Positions 48,050 through 56,300 of a stretch of DNA of 64,000 nucleotides are shown here, one piece after another. The stretch covers positions 1 to 64,000 of the forward strand of contig CACYPU010000007.1 of the NCBI GenBank assembly GCA_902776365.1, in the 5' to 3' direction. Source of the stretch: an uncultured Bacteroidota bacterium. Lineage in GTDB: Bacteria; Bacteroidota; Bacteroidia; Bacteroidales; P3. Position 1 is the first letter of the stretch. Every line of letters starts with the position of its first letter. The notes beneath the pieces were generated by a model. The model had not been told where the DNA came from and did no database searches. It saw only the letters and a list, made by a program, of their open reading frames with translations. A program made the translations under genes and the position numbers.

Positions 48050-49279
48050 TTATTCAAGTAGTTTCTGTAGTTGTTCCTCGATGGTGGCTTCCAGCGTCGG
48101 GTGGTAGCCGCTCTGCACCTTGGCGATTTTGCCGTCGCGGTCGATGAAGAAGAGCGTCGGGTAGCCGACTATGTGGTAGGTGCTGGAGAGTTCGAGGTCG
48201 GAGAAGAGGACGGTGTAAGTGACGCTGCGCTTGGTGAGGAAGTCGGCCATCTCGTCTTTCACTGGGTCATCGTAGGGGTCGATGCCGAGAAGTATGACCC
48301 CCCGGTCTTTGTACTTCTCGTGGATGCTCTGCAGGAACGGCATGGCGGCGCGGCAGGGACCACACGCTTTGTAGAAGAAATCGAGCAGCACCACTTTGCC
48401 CCGCAGGTCGGCGAGACGCACTGTGTCGCCTGTCAGCGTGGGCAACGACCAATCAGGTGCCATCGTCCCTTCGGCGAGGGGTTCGGGCTCAACATATGGT
48501 TCAATGTTGCTCAGATTCACTTGCTCGGGGATAGATTTCAGGGTCAGTCGCGATTCGTCGAGTGCCGTATCGAAAGCAAGCAGTTTGGACAGAGAATATT
48601 GGCATATGGTGTCCTGTCCTTGCACGATGTTGAAGACGCTGGAGTACTGTATCGGTAGATAGTCCTGTTTATCTATCCATATGAAGTCTTCGCTGCAGAT
48701 ACAGGAGATGTTGAAGGTGGTGTCTGTCTGGATGTTTTTTGAGCGCAAGTTGACAAGGTAGCAAGACTTTCCGTCCAGCGATGTCTCCGAGAGGGAGAAA
48801 GTCCGGATGCTGTCGCCCCAGTACTCCTCCTCGGGGAGCAGATAGGTGATTTGGTCTGTCAAGACGGTGTAGAATAAGGGACTACCTCGTCTGGCATAAA
48901 TTTCCTCCGCCCAGGGGTCGGACGGAATGATGTAGCCTGCGGTGTCGTCATAGCCAACGAATTCCTTGCCCGTATAGAGCTGGTATTGGAACCCGTCTGT
49001 ATCCCACTCTATTAACATGGAGAAAAACTTGCCATACACCGTATCTTCCGGGACCTTCTTGAAGTCGCAGGTATAGCGGGTCATGGAGGTGTCTTTGTCA
49101 TCCATGTATTTCATCCAATGCACCATCTCGTAATGTCCTTGCTTGATGGAATGGCATTTCTCTCTCGAGCGCCGGAGGACGTTCTTCGCCTCGTCGCTGC
49201 TTTGTGCATATGCGGTGGTGGTCATCAGCATCGCTCCCAAGGCGAGGACGGTGAAGATTTTGTTGATGATGTGTGTCAT
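48050..49279 (-). CDS. TlpA-like thiol-disulfide oxidoreductase
   Basis: 409 residues. Signal peptide MTHIINKIFTVLALGAMLMT, then TTAYAQ. Residues 26-260 form an outer-membrane-lipoprotein-like beta domain of unknown role. The C-terminal thioredoxin domain (residues 270-409) starts GTMAPDWSLPTLTGDTVRLA and has the redox centre LLDFFYKACGPCRAAMPFLQ (CGPC), then GVILLGIDPYDD and VGYPTLFFIDRDG with the cis-proline. Members reduce disulfides in the periplasm. The substrate is unknown. Confidence 0.88.
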   Translation of the reverse strand: MTHIINKIFTVLALGAMLMTTTAYAQSSDEAKNVLRRSREKCHSIKQGHYEMVHWMKYMDDKDTSMTRYTCDFKKVPEDTVYGKFFSMLIEWDTDGFQYQLYTGKEFVGYDDTAGYIIPSDPWAEEIYARRGSPLFYTVLTDQITYLLPEEEYWGDSIRTFSLSETSLDGKSCYLVNLRSKNIQTDTTFNISCICSEDFIWIDKQDYLPIQYSSVFNIVQGQDTICQYSLSKLLAFDTALDESRLTLKSIPEQVNLSNIEPYVEPEPLAEGTMAPDWSLPTLTGDTVRLADLRGKVVLLDFFYKACGPCRAAMPFLQSIHEKYKDRGVILLGIDPYDDPVKDEMADFLTKRSVTYTVLFSDLELSSTYHIVGYPTLFFIDRDGKIAKVQSGYHPTLEATIEEQLQKLLE

Positions 49280-49366
49280 ATTGGATGTGTATTTTTGATT
49301 ATGGGTATTGTTGTGCGTTGTAATGGGTATTCCCGGGGGGGTGACAAATGGCCGGTTTCGGCTCTG

Positions 49367-49867
49367 CTATTTTGCCTTCTCTAACGTGATTCTCCTCATC
49401 TCAGCATTATCGTCGAGGGCCGATACCGACAGACGCTCTTGGGTGAGCGAATCGATATGCCACGTCGGATAGAGTGAATTGTTGTCGAAGCCGAGGAAGA
49501 TTGTGTCGCTCTGCACACTCCACGACTCGATGAGGTAGAAGGTGCCGTCGTCATTTTTAATCCACTCGGCCCTGTTATGAATCATTTTCTCATCGCCAGC
49601 ATTGGACCGAATGTAGAGTGTGTCGTTCTCCATGAAGCAGTATCTCCATGGAAACTCATTGGTGACGATGTCTCCCGAATCCCTGTCAGTCACATGCCAC
49701 ATTCTGACGGGTTGCCATTCGCCGATGAGTGCCTGTTTGGTTTGTTCGTTGGCCAGCTGTGCGCTGTCGACCACGGTGTCGTTTGTCGTTGTCCCGCTCT
49801 TGCAGGCGGTCAGCATGAGGGCGCCCGTGGCGAGGATGGCGAAGATTTTGTTGATGATGTGTGTCAT
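49367..49867 (-). CDS. small lipoprotein, lipocalin-like
   Basis: 166 residues. MTHIINKIFAILATGALMLT then AC: a lipoprotein signal with the lipidated cysteine at residue 22. The mature part (ALIGEWQPVRMWHVTDRDSG, DIVTNEFPWRYCFMENDTLY, IFLGFDNNSLYPTWHIDSLT) again looks like a lipocalin-type beta fold. The 5' end is nearly identical to that of the TlpA-like gene. Three AGTATACTTT repeats at an exact 23-bp period lie upstream (49912-49967). Confidence 0.7.
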   Translation of the reverse strand: MTHIINKIFAILATGALMLTACKSGTTTNDTVVDSAQLANEQTKQALIGEWQPVRMWHVTDRDSGDIVTNEFPWRYCFMENDTLYIRSNAGDEKMIHNRAEWIKNDDGTFYLIESWSVQSDTIFLGFDNNSLYPTWHIDSLTQERLSVSALDDNAEMRRITLEKAK

Positions 49868-49911
49868 TGTTTTATCTTGTTTTAAAGGTTAATGTCAATC
49901 TCTGAAAACTT

Positions 49912-49967
49912 AGTATACTTTCTTTACTAAAGATAGTATACTTTTTTTGCCCAAGAAAGTATACTTT
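49912..49967. repeat. three AGTATACTTT copies at an exact 23-bp period
   Basis: Copies at 49912-49921, 49935-49944 and 49958-49967. Each contains the palindrome GTATAC. The spacing is about two helical turns, so proteins would bind on the same face. The repeats lie upstream of the lipoprotein gene and directly after the sigma operon. Confidence 0.7.
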
Positions 49968-49973
49968 TTTAAG

Positions 49974-50597
49974 TCATTTAGTATCAGTCTGTTTCTTGTT
50001 GCGGGCGGCATCGATGGAGTCGGTATGGTCGCAGGCAGCGTTGAAGATGGCTTCCCATTGCTGGCTACGGGTTCTCTCTTTGAGTTCCTTGCTGTTCTGA
50101 AGGTGTATCTGCGCTTCCTCTTCTACAATGCCGGTTTCGTAGATGGTGACGCAGCGCAGGTCATGGAAGATATAGACGGTGACGTCGTCGGGACGCATGT
50201 CAATCGAGGTAATATGTTGTTCGGGCGTTTCGCGGTGGGAGCGCTGTGTCGTGAAACTTGGGGCGTTGTTGAGGAGCAACTGTTTTACCTCATCGGGGAT
50301 GGTGGTGTCGTTGATGAGTATGTTCCTGTTTGCCGTGAGGCCGAAGAGGCTGTCAATGGCAGCCCAGCCCTCGTCGGTCTCGGCCTGGAGGAGGGTGACG
50401 GGGAGGCGCAGGGTGTCGTTGATTATCTTGTCCTGAATGTAGGTGACGCGCACGCCAGGGAGCCGCATGTCAGCGAAGTGGCGGTAGACGTCGCTGCACT
50501 CGTCGTAGCTCAACGTGTGCGGAAGGAACTTCCACGCCGCCGCGCCGCCCACGAGGAGCAGGGACAAGATTATGATTATGAGCGTGCGGTGTCTCAT
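49974..50597 (-). CDS. membrane-anchored protein of unknown function (sigma operon)
   Basis: 207 residues from the ATG at 50597; the open frame upstream reads as low-complexity histidine/arginine-rich protein and overlaps the next gene, so it is spurious. One N-terminal membrane helix (TLIIIILSLLLVGGAAAWKF) is followed by an extracytoplasmic domain (SYDECSDVYRHFADMRLPGV, TSIDMRPDDVTVYIFHDLRC, VTIYETGIVEEEAQ). It overlaps the 78-residue protein by 4 bp. In an ECF operon it could be a sensor or target; no family is recognised. Confidence 0.7.
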   Translation of the reverse strand: MRHRTLIIIILSLLLVGGAAAWKFLPHTLSYDECSDVYRHFADMRLPGVRVTYIQDKIINDTLRLPVTLLQAETDEGWAAIDSLFGLTANRNILINDTTIPDEVKQLLLNNAPSFTTQRSHRETPEQHITSIDMRPDDVTVYIFHDLRCVTIYETGIVEEEAQIHLQNSKELKERTRSQQWEAIFNAACDHTDSIDAARNKKQTDTK

Positions 50598-50830
50598 AGT
50601 TTGGCAAGGAGGGTTGTCTGTTCGATGGTGTTGATGGTTGCGGTGCGTGCTTGGGCGCTGCTGACATAATGTCCGTCGGGGTCGGGCGTTGCCGCAATGG
50701 CTATGACGGCCACCACCGCAGCGATACCGATGAGGGTGCGCGTAGCCCTCTGGCGGCGCTCCCGCCGGTGGCACCATTCGGCAAGGCCTTCGGTCATCGC
50801 CCGCATCTCTGTTTTATAGTCTTGTTGCAT
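50594..50830 (-). CDS. small single-helix membrane protein (possible anti-sigma factor)
   Basis: 78 residues. A charged N-terminal part (MTEGLAEWCHRRERRQRA) is followed by one membrane helix (TLIGIAAVVAVIAIAA) and a short external tail. It is encoded between the ECF sigma factor (17-bp overlap) and the membrane-anchored protein (4-bp overlap). The size and position fit a minimal anti-sigma factor, but it lacks a recognisable zinc or anti-sigma domain. Confidence 0.6.
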   Translation of the reverse strand: MQQDYKTEMRAMTEGLAEWCHRRERRQRATRTLIGIAAVVAVIAIAATPDPDGHYVSSAQARTATINTIEQTTLLAKL

Positions 50831-51311
50831 GGTTTCTTAGTTTGTTCATGATTCGGTTCACGCGTTGGTAAACGGCATTGGGGACGATGCCGAAGCTGGC
50901 AGCAATCTCCTCCGTGGAGTAGCCGTCGAGGCGCATACGCATGAGGCGTTGCTCGTCGGGGGTGAGGGCGGAGAAGAGGTCGTCGATGCGCTCGGCGACA
51001 TCGCTGCTTTCGGCGGCGACAGTCTCTTCCATCTCGGCGGTGATGGGCTCCAGGGGCGGATGCTCGCGGCGGTAGAGGTCGACGAGGACGCTGCGTGTCA
51101 CCCTCCGCACCCATTCGCGCTGCTGCCATTCCGTGCGGCTGGTCATGGTGTCGAACTTGAGCCAGAGCATGATCCACACCTCCTGCACCATGTCCTCGCA
51201 ACGCGGGATGTCGCCGTGGGCAAAGTCGTAGCAGACGCGCCACACCGTCTGCTGGTGCCGCCGCATGAAGAAATTGTAGTCCTCGTACCGCTGTCTGCTA
51301 TGTTGCTCCAT
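50814..51311 (-). CDS. ECF-family RNA polymerase sigma factor
   Basis: 165 residues from the ATG at 51311 (the five codons upstream begin with a TTG). Region 2 is HQQTVWRVCYDFAHGDIPRC, then EDMVQEVWIMLWLKFDTM, including the usual 'D..DE..Q.V' area. Region 4 is LTPDEQRLMRMRLDGYSTEE, then IAASFGIVPNAVYQRVNRIM, a helix-turn-helix for the -35-type element. It probably directs its own operon. Three AAGACGT copies lie upstream (51325-51371). Confidence 0.9.
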   Translation of the reverse strand: MEQHSRQRYEDYNFFMRRHQQTVWRVCYDFAHGDIPRCEDMVQEVWIMLWLKFDTMTSRTEWQQREWVRRVTRSVLVDLYRREHPPLEPITAEMEETVAAESSDVAERIDDLFSALTPDEQRLMRMRLDGYSTEEIAASFGIVPNAVYQRVNRIMNKLRNHATRL

Positions 51312-51324
51312 CTGTTTTTCCCGC

Positions 51325-51371
51325 AAGACGTTCCCGTCGCTTCAGAAGACGTCTTCTATAATATAAGACGT
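51325..51371. promoter_or_regulatory. AAGACGT triplet and 14-bp palindrome upstream of the sigma gene
   Basis: AAGACGT at 51325-51331, 51347-51353 and 51365-51371. The second lies in the perfect palindrome AGAAGACGTCTTCT (51344-51357). No TAnnTTTG box was seen, so the operon may use a different sigma factor or its own. Confidence 0.5.
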
Positions 51372-51492
51372 AAATTTTGGGGCAAATCTTACGTGAGGGG
51401 TGAAAAAAAATGAGCAATTTGTGTAATCTGCTCAATTTTAGGGAGAAATATTCTTGATTTTTTTGAGGGGGAAGGTAAGGGACTTAGGGTTG

Positions 51493-52302
51493 TCAGCCTT
51501 CGAAGGTGAAGCTGAGCATGAAGGTGCGGGTGGTGAGGTTGTTGAAGGAGCTGATGTAGATGTCGGGGTCGTCGACCTTGAGGTCGAGGAGGCCGAGGTT
51601 CATCTTGAACTCGATGGCGAACTTGACGTAGCGGAGGAAGACGTCGAAGCCCACGCCCATGCTGTAGCGGAGGTCGTGGGGCTGGAGGCGTATGATGCTC
51701 TGGTCGCTGCGGTTCTTGTTCTCGCGCAGCGAGGCGAAGTCGAAGCCGTAGGAGACGCCGGCGGTGAGGTAGGGGCGGAAGTTGCCGTAGCGTTTGGCGC
51801 GGAATTTGAGCTCCAGGGGGATGTCGCCGTAGACGGACTCGACGTTGCGCCAGCGTTCGGCGAGGGGGTGGGTGTTCTGGTAGGTGGGGTCCCAGGCGTA
51901 GGTGACCTGGCGGGTGACGAGGGTGACGCCCGGCAGCAGGCGGAGGTTGAACCAGTCGTTGAGGCGCAGGTCGCCGATGACAGCGATGTGGAAGCCGGCG
52001 GCATAGTAGGAGGTGACGCCCTGGAGGCTCTGGCGGATGACGGCGTCGTCGCTGTATTCGAGGTCGAACATCGACTGGGTGTAGCCCACCTGGATGCCGT
52101 AGTGCAGCAGCCGCGAGTCGAACTTGCCGAGATTGCCTACCTGGGAGTGCAAGGGAGTGCAAGGGAGTGCAAGGAGGAAAAGAAGGGGAAGGAGGAGTGC
52201 AGGGGAGTGCAGGGGAGTGCGGGGGAGTGCAGGGACAAATGTGCAAAGCGGTGCTTTTGTCCTTGAACTCCTTGAACTCCTTGAACTCCTTGAACTCCTC
52301 AT
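51493..52302 (-). CDS. porT: PorT-family outer-membrane protein of the type IX secretion system
   Basis: 269 residues from the ATG at 52302, which overlaps the asparaginase stop (ATGA). The first 60 residues are repeat-encoded: RSSRSSRSSRSSR, then the signal peptide core LPRTPLHSPALLLPLLFLLA. From GKFDSRLLHYGIQVGYTQSM on, it follows PorT: DIPLELKFRAKRYGNFRPYL, then LRYSMGVGFDVFLRYVKFAI, EFKMNLGLLDLKVDDPDIYI and the closing FMLSFTFEG. PorT is needed for T9SS assembly. Several T9SS clients are encoded in this window. Confidence 0.85.
   Translation of the reverse strand: MRSSRSSRSSRSSRTKAPLCTFVPALPRTPLHSPALLLPLLFLLALPCTPLHSQVGNLGKFDSRLLHYGIQVGYTQSMFDLEYSDDAVIRQSLQGVTSYYAAGFHIAVIGDLRLNDWFNLRLLPGVTLVTRQVTYAWDPTYQNTHPLAERWRNVESVYGDIPLELKFRAKRYGNFRPYLTAGVSYGFDFASLRENKNRSDQSIIRLQPHDLRYSMGVGFDVFLRYVKFAIEFKMNLGLLDLKVDDPDIYISSFNNLTTRTFMLSFTFEG
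52138..52236. repeat. GGGAGTGCAA arrays in porT
   Basis: Three GGGAGTGCAA units (from 52142), then a purine-rich stretch, then GGGAGTGCAGGGGAGTGCAG units to 52236. They encode the porT signal peptide region. Confidence 0.85.
52259..52299. repeat. CTTGAACTC array in porT
   Basis: Four 9-bp units CTTGAACTC plus a partial copy. They encode the RSS repeats at the PorT N-terminus. Confidence 0.85.
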
Positions 52303-53318
52303 GATTCCGTGATTTCTCCCCGCAGGGATTGGCTGAGGCGCAGTTTGACGTGTTCTTTGTCGTCGGGGTATTCGCCGAGGAGGCACATCATCTTGGCGAT
52401 GGCGGCCTCGATGGTGATGTCGCCGGCGCCGATGACGCCGATGCGGTCCATGTCGCAGCTGGCGGCATACTGGCGCATCTTGACGGAGCCGGCCTTGCAC
52501 TGGGTGACGTTGAGGATGATGATACCGCGGCGGATGGCGTCGTCGAGGGCAGAGATGAACCACTCGTCGGTGGGGGCGTTGCCGGAGCCGTAGGTCTCTA
52601 TCACCACGCCCTGCAGCTCAGGGGTGTGGAGGACGGCGTTGACGACGTCGGGGCCGATGCCGGGGAAGAGCTTGAGGATGGCCACGCGGGTGTCGAAGCG
52701 CTTGCGCACCTGCAGGGGTTCGGTGGGCATGGGCTGGAAGAGGTGCTCCTTGAAGGAGATATTGATGCCGGCCTTGGCCAGCGAGGGGTAGTTGTAGCTT
52801 TCGAAGGCGTCGAAGTTCTCAGCGTTGATTTTGGTGCTGCGGTTTCCGCGGTAGAGGTGGCTCTCGAAGAAGATGCAGACCTCGGGGATGGTGACGATGC
52901 GCGTGGAGGCAATCTCGAGGGCGCAGATGATGTTCTCGCGGCCGTCGGAGCGCAGCATGCCCAGGGGCAGCTGGCTGCCGGTGAAGATGATGGGCTTGCT
53001 GAGGTTCTTGAACATGAAGCTCAGGGCCGAGGCGGTGTAGGCCATGGTGTCGGTGCCGTGGAGGACCACGAAGCCGTCGTAGCGGTCGTACTCGCGCTCG
53101 ATGATTTCGGCGATGCTCACCCACAGGGCGGGGGTCATGCAGGAGGAGTCGATGATGCTTTCGAGCGTGATGGAGTCGATGCCGTACTGGCAGTGCTTGA
53201 GCTGCGGCACGGCGTCGTAGATGCGGTCGAGGGCGAAGGGGTGCAGCGACCCGTTCTCGTCCTGCACCATGCCGATGGTTCCGCCGGTATAAACGATAAG
53301 AACTTTGTTTTGTTTCAT
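52299..53318 (-). CDS. ansA: L-asparaginase, type I
   Basis: 339 residues. LIVYTGGTIGMVQDENGSLH at residue 7 and FVVLHGTDTMAYTASALSFM near residue 84 hold the two catalytic threonines. IIFTGSQLPLGMLRSDGREN and VVIETYGSGNAPTD are the other family blocks. It hydrolyses asparagine to aspartate and ammonia in the cytoplasm; no signal peptide is present. Its stop overlaps the porT start by 4 bp, so a T9SS component is translationally coupled to an amino-acid enzyme. Confidence 0.95.
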   Translation of the reverse strand: MKQNKVLIVYTGGTIGMVQDENGSLHPFALDRIYDAVPQLKHCQYGIDSITLESIIDSSCMTPALWVSIAEIIEREYDRYDGFVVLHGTDTMAYTASALSFMFKNLSKPIIFTGSQLPLGMLRSDGRENIICALEIASTRIVTIPEVCIFFESHLYRGNRSTKINAENFDAFESYNYPSLAKAGINISFKEHLFQPMPTEPLQVRKRFDTRVAILKLFPGIGPDVVNAVLHTPELQGVVIETYGSGNAPTDEWFISALDDAIRRGIIILNVTQCKAGSVKMRQYAASCDMDRIGVIGAGDITIEAAIAKMMCLLGEYPDDKEHVKLRLSQSLRGEITES

Positions 53319-53364
53319 ACCGTTTATAACGGCGGAAAAGTTTTTTTATTGTGTCCGGTCGCTG

Positions 53365-53398
53365 GCGTCAGCTATAATTTTCAATTTTCAATTGTCAA
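53365..53398. repeat. GCGTCAGC followed by a TTTTCAA array
   Basis: GCGTCAGC (53365-53372), then TATAATTTTCAATTTTCAAT-like units. Intergenic, reaching the end of the C10 peptidase gene. It closely matches the array at 18322-18364. Confidence 0.8.
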
Positions 53399-56300
53399 TT
53401 TAAAATCACGTGCTGCACCGCCGTGCCTTGTCGGGTGTGGATGCGCAGGAGGTAGCTGCCGGCATTCAAGGTGAAAGGTGAGAGGCGGAAGGTGAAAGGT
53501 GAGTTGTCGACTTCCGAAGAGAAGACCAGACGGCCGTTGAGGTCGAAGAGCTCCACGGAGAGGATGTCGTCGGCGTCGATGGTCAGCAGGTCTGAGGTGG
53601 GGTTAGGGTAGATTTTGATTGCTTGAATGCTTGATTGTGTGATTGCTTGAGTGGGAGTGATGGTCAGCAGAAGTGTCACGGTGCTGTCGCAGCCCTCGGC
53701 GGTGGTGCCGTTCCAAGTGTAGGTGCCGCTCTCGGTGTAGGTGGTGCCGTGCCAGCTGTAGCTGCCCTCGGCGGTGTCCGTCACCGTGGTCTCCGTACTG
53801 TAGTTAATGGTGAGGTGGAGGGTGAGGATGCTGTCGCAGCCGTTGGTGGTGACATTCCACCATTGGTGTTCGTAGTCGCCTGAGACATCATAGCCCATGT
53901 TGCCGTACCAGACGAACAGGTCGCAGGCTGTTGCCGTGGTGTCGGCGGTGGCGCTATGGTTGATGGTGAGGTGGAGCGTGAGGACGCTGTCGCAGAACTG
54001 GCTGTTTTGATTCACCGTGTCACGGTAGGTGTAGTCGCCGCTGGCGGTGTAGATGGCGCTGTTCCAGTCCCACTGGTAGCTGTCGCAGCTGACGGCCGAC
54101 ATCTCGCCGTAGGTGGTGTAGTTCACCGTGAGGTCGAGGAAGAAGATGCTGTCGCAGCCCACGGTGTTGGGGACGGTGAGGTATTGGATGCCGTAGGCCG
54201 AGGCAGTGTAGGTGGTGCCATACCAAGTGATGCTGTCGCAGACCTCCTCGTCGACTATCACGGTGTCGTTGTGGTTGATGGTGAGGTAGAGCGTGTCGTC
54301 TTGCGTGCAGCCGTTGACGTCGGTATGGGTGTAGTGGTACGTGCCGGAGGTGGTGATAACGGCCTCCTGCCAAGTGTAGCTGTCGCAGGCCGTCACAGTG
54401 GTGGCGGTGTGAACGGGGTTGTTGATGGTGAGGTTTAAGATTGCGATTGAATCGCAGCCCACACTGTTGGTAGTGGTATCGGAGTATTGACCACTGGTAT
54501 ATTGCCATTCTCCATTCCAGAAATAGGCCTCACAAGCTGTCGCCGTTTCGCTGGAGGCAGTGCTATAGTTAATGGTGAGGTGCAGCGTGTCGACCTGTGT
54601 GCAGCCATTGTCATCGTTGTGTGGGTATGTGTAGTCGCCAGACGTGGTGATTGTTGCGCCGTTCCAAGTGTAGCTGTCGCAGGCGGTCACAGTGGTGGCA
54701 GTGTGGACGGGGTTGTTGATGGTGAGATAGAGGGTCGCGATGCTGTCGCATCCGGCGATGTTGGTGAGTGTGTCGGTGTATTGGCCGCTGGCGTATAGCC
54801 ATTGTCCGCCGAAGAAGTAGCTCTCGCAAGCCGTTGCAGTTTCGTTGGCAGAGTTGCTGTGGTGGACAAAGAGATAATGCGTCACAATGCTGTCGCAACC
54901 GTCGAGGGTGCTGAGGGTGTCAATGAGCACCGCATCGGCGGTGTATGTGATGCCGTGCCACGTATAGCTGTCGCAGACGGTAATGCTGTCGTTGCCGATG
55001 GCAGGGGTGCAGGGGATGACTGCGAAAACAGGGTAGCCACCATTGAACATTGCCGTGTCCGCCGCCCAATGGCTGTATTGACCATCGTTGTTGTTGGCAT
55101 CCACCCAGGCGTTGAGGGCATCGACCAAATTGGAATAGGATGAACCGTTAATTGTTGGAGGCGCATTTAAGTTCCATACACATCCACTACCTGTGAAACT
55201 GGAAATATTGGCCGTGTCACTATTGCTACTAGTTATGGGAAGAGATGTTGAAAAATCTTTAAAATAGCAATTTGCTATACTGTCAGGAAAACCTCCTGAT
55301 CCAGTAAGGATTCCTGTATAATTGGCATTGCTATCAATTTCAGCAACGACATAGCAGTTCTTAAGGCTGCATTTTGTAAATGAACCACATATTCCGCCAG
55401 CATATCCTCCTATCGAATTAGTCCTTGTAATATCATCTCGAACTAATACTGACCCTCGGAAAAAAGAATTGGCCATGACAGTCCCACTCTCATCATTCAT
55501 ACTACCGTAATGACGGCCAGTGATGCCACCGACATTTTCGATGCCAAGCACCGCTCCCTCAGCAGCACAATTAGTAATTGTCACGGAGTTTAAAATACTT
55601 AACTGGTCTATACCAGCAGCACTGCTGGCATATCCAATCAAAGACCCAACATAGTTTTTCCCCTGTACATTAACTTGTTTTAAAATGATGTTTTTTATAG
55701 CCCCATTGACCATGAAGCCAATTAATCCCTGAAAATCTTCCAACTCGTTACAGTACAGTCCTGTAATTGTATGATTGTTACCATTAATGGTTGCTCCCTG
55801 TAAACAATGTGAAACATCTTTGCCAATGGGAGTCCATCTATATTCACTTATGTCAATATCCTCTGTTAAAATAATATTTTTGTTCATGAATCTATTTGAA
55901 GAAAATGGAACTCCATTCAATCCATTTGCTACACTCGACAACCATGCCAAACCTTCAGCAGAAGAGATGTACACATTCCCTTCAGCATCTTCGATGTATC
56001 CTTCGGGATGAGATGTCACCACTTCTGTCCAACGAAGTTTGTCTGGCATATATGAAACTTTATTACTCCATCCACTCTCATCGCCGCTGTTACATATAGC
56101 TCGAACATAGAAATCCAAGGGTTGTCCAACAGGTATTCCTGTTAGAATGCATGGATTGCTATTGACGGAAACAATCACGCCAGAATCAATGGTGTGCTCA
56201 GACGCAACATATAGAACCTCCCAATGGTTTGGTTCCCCAATCTGTGTCCAGGACAACTCGGTCTGGATAACGGTATCACCTATGAGGGTGGCATTTATAA

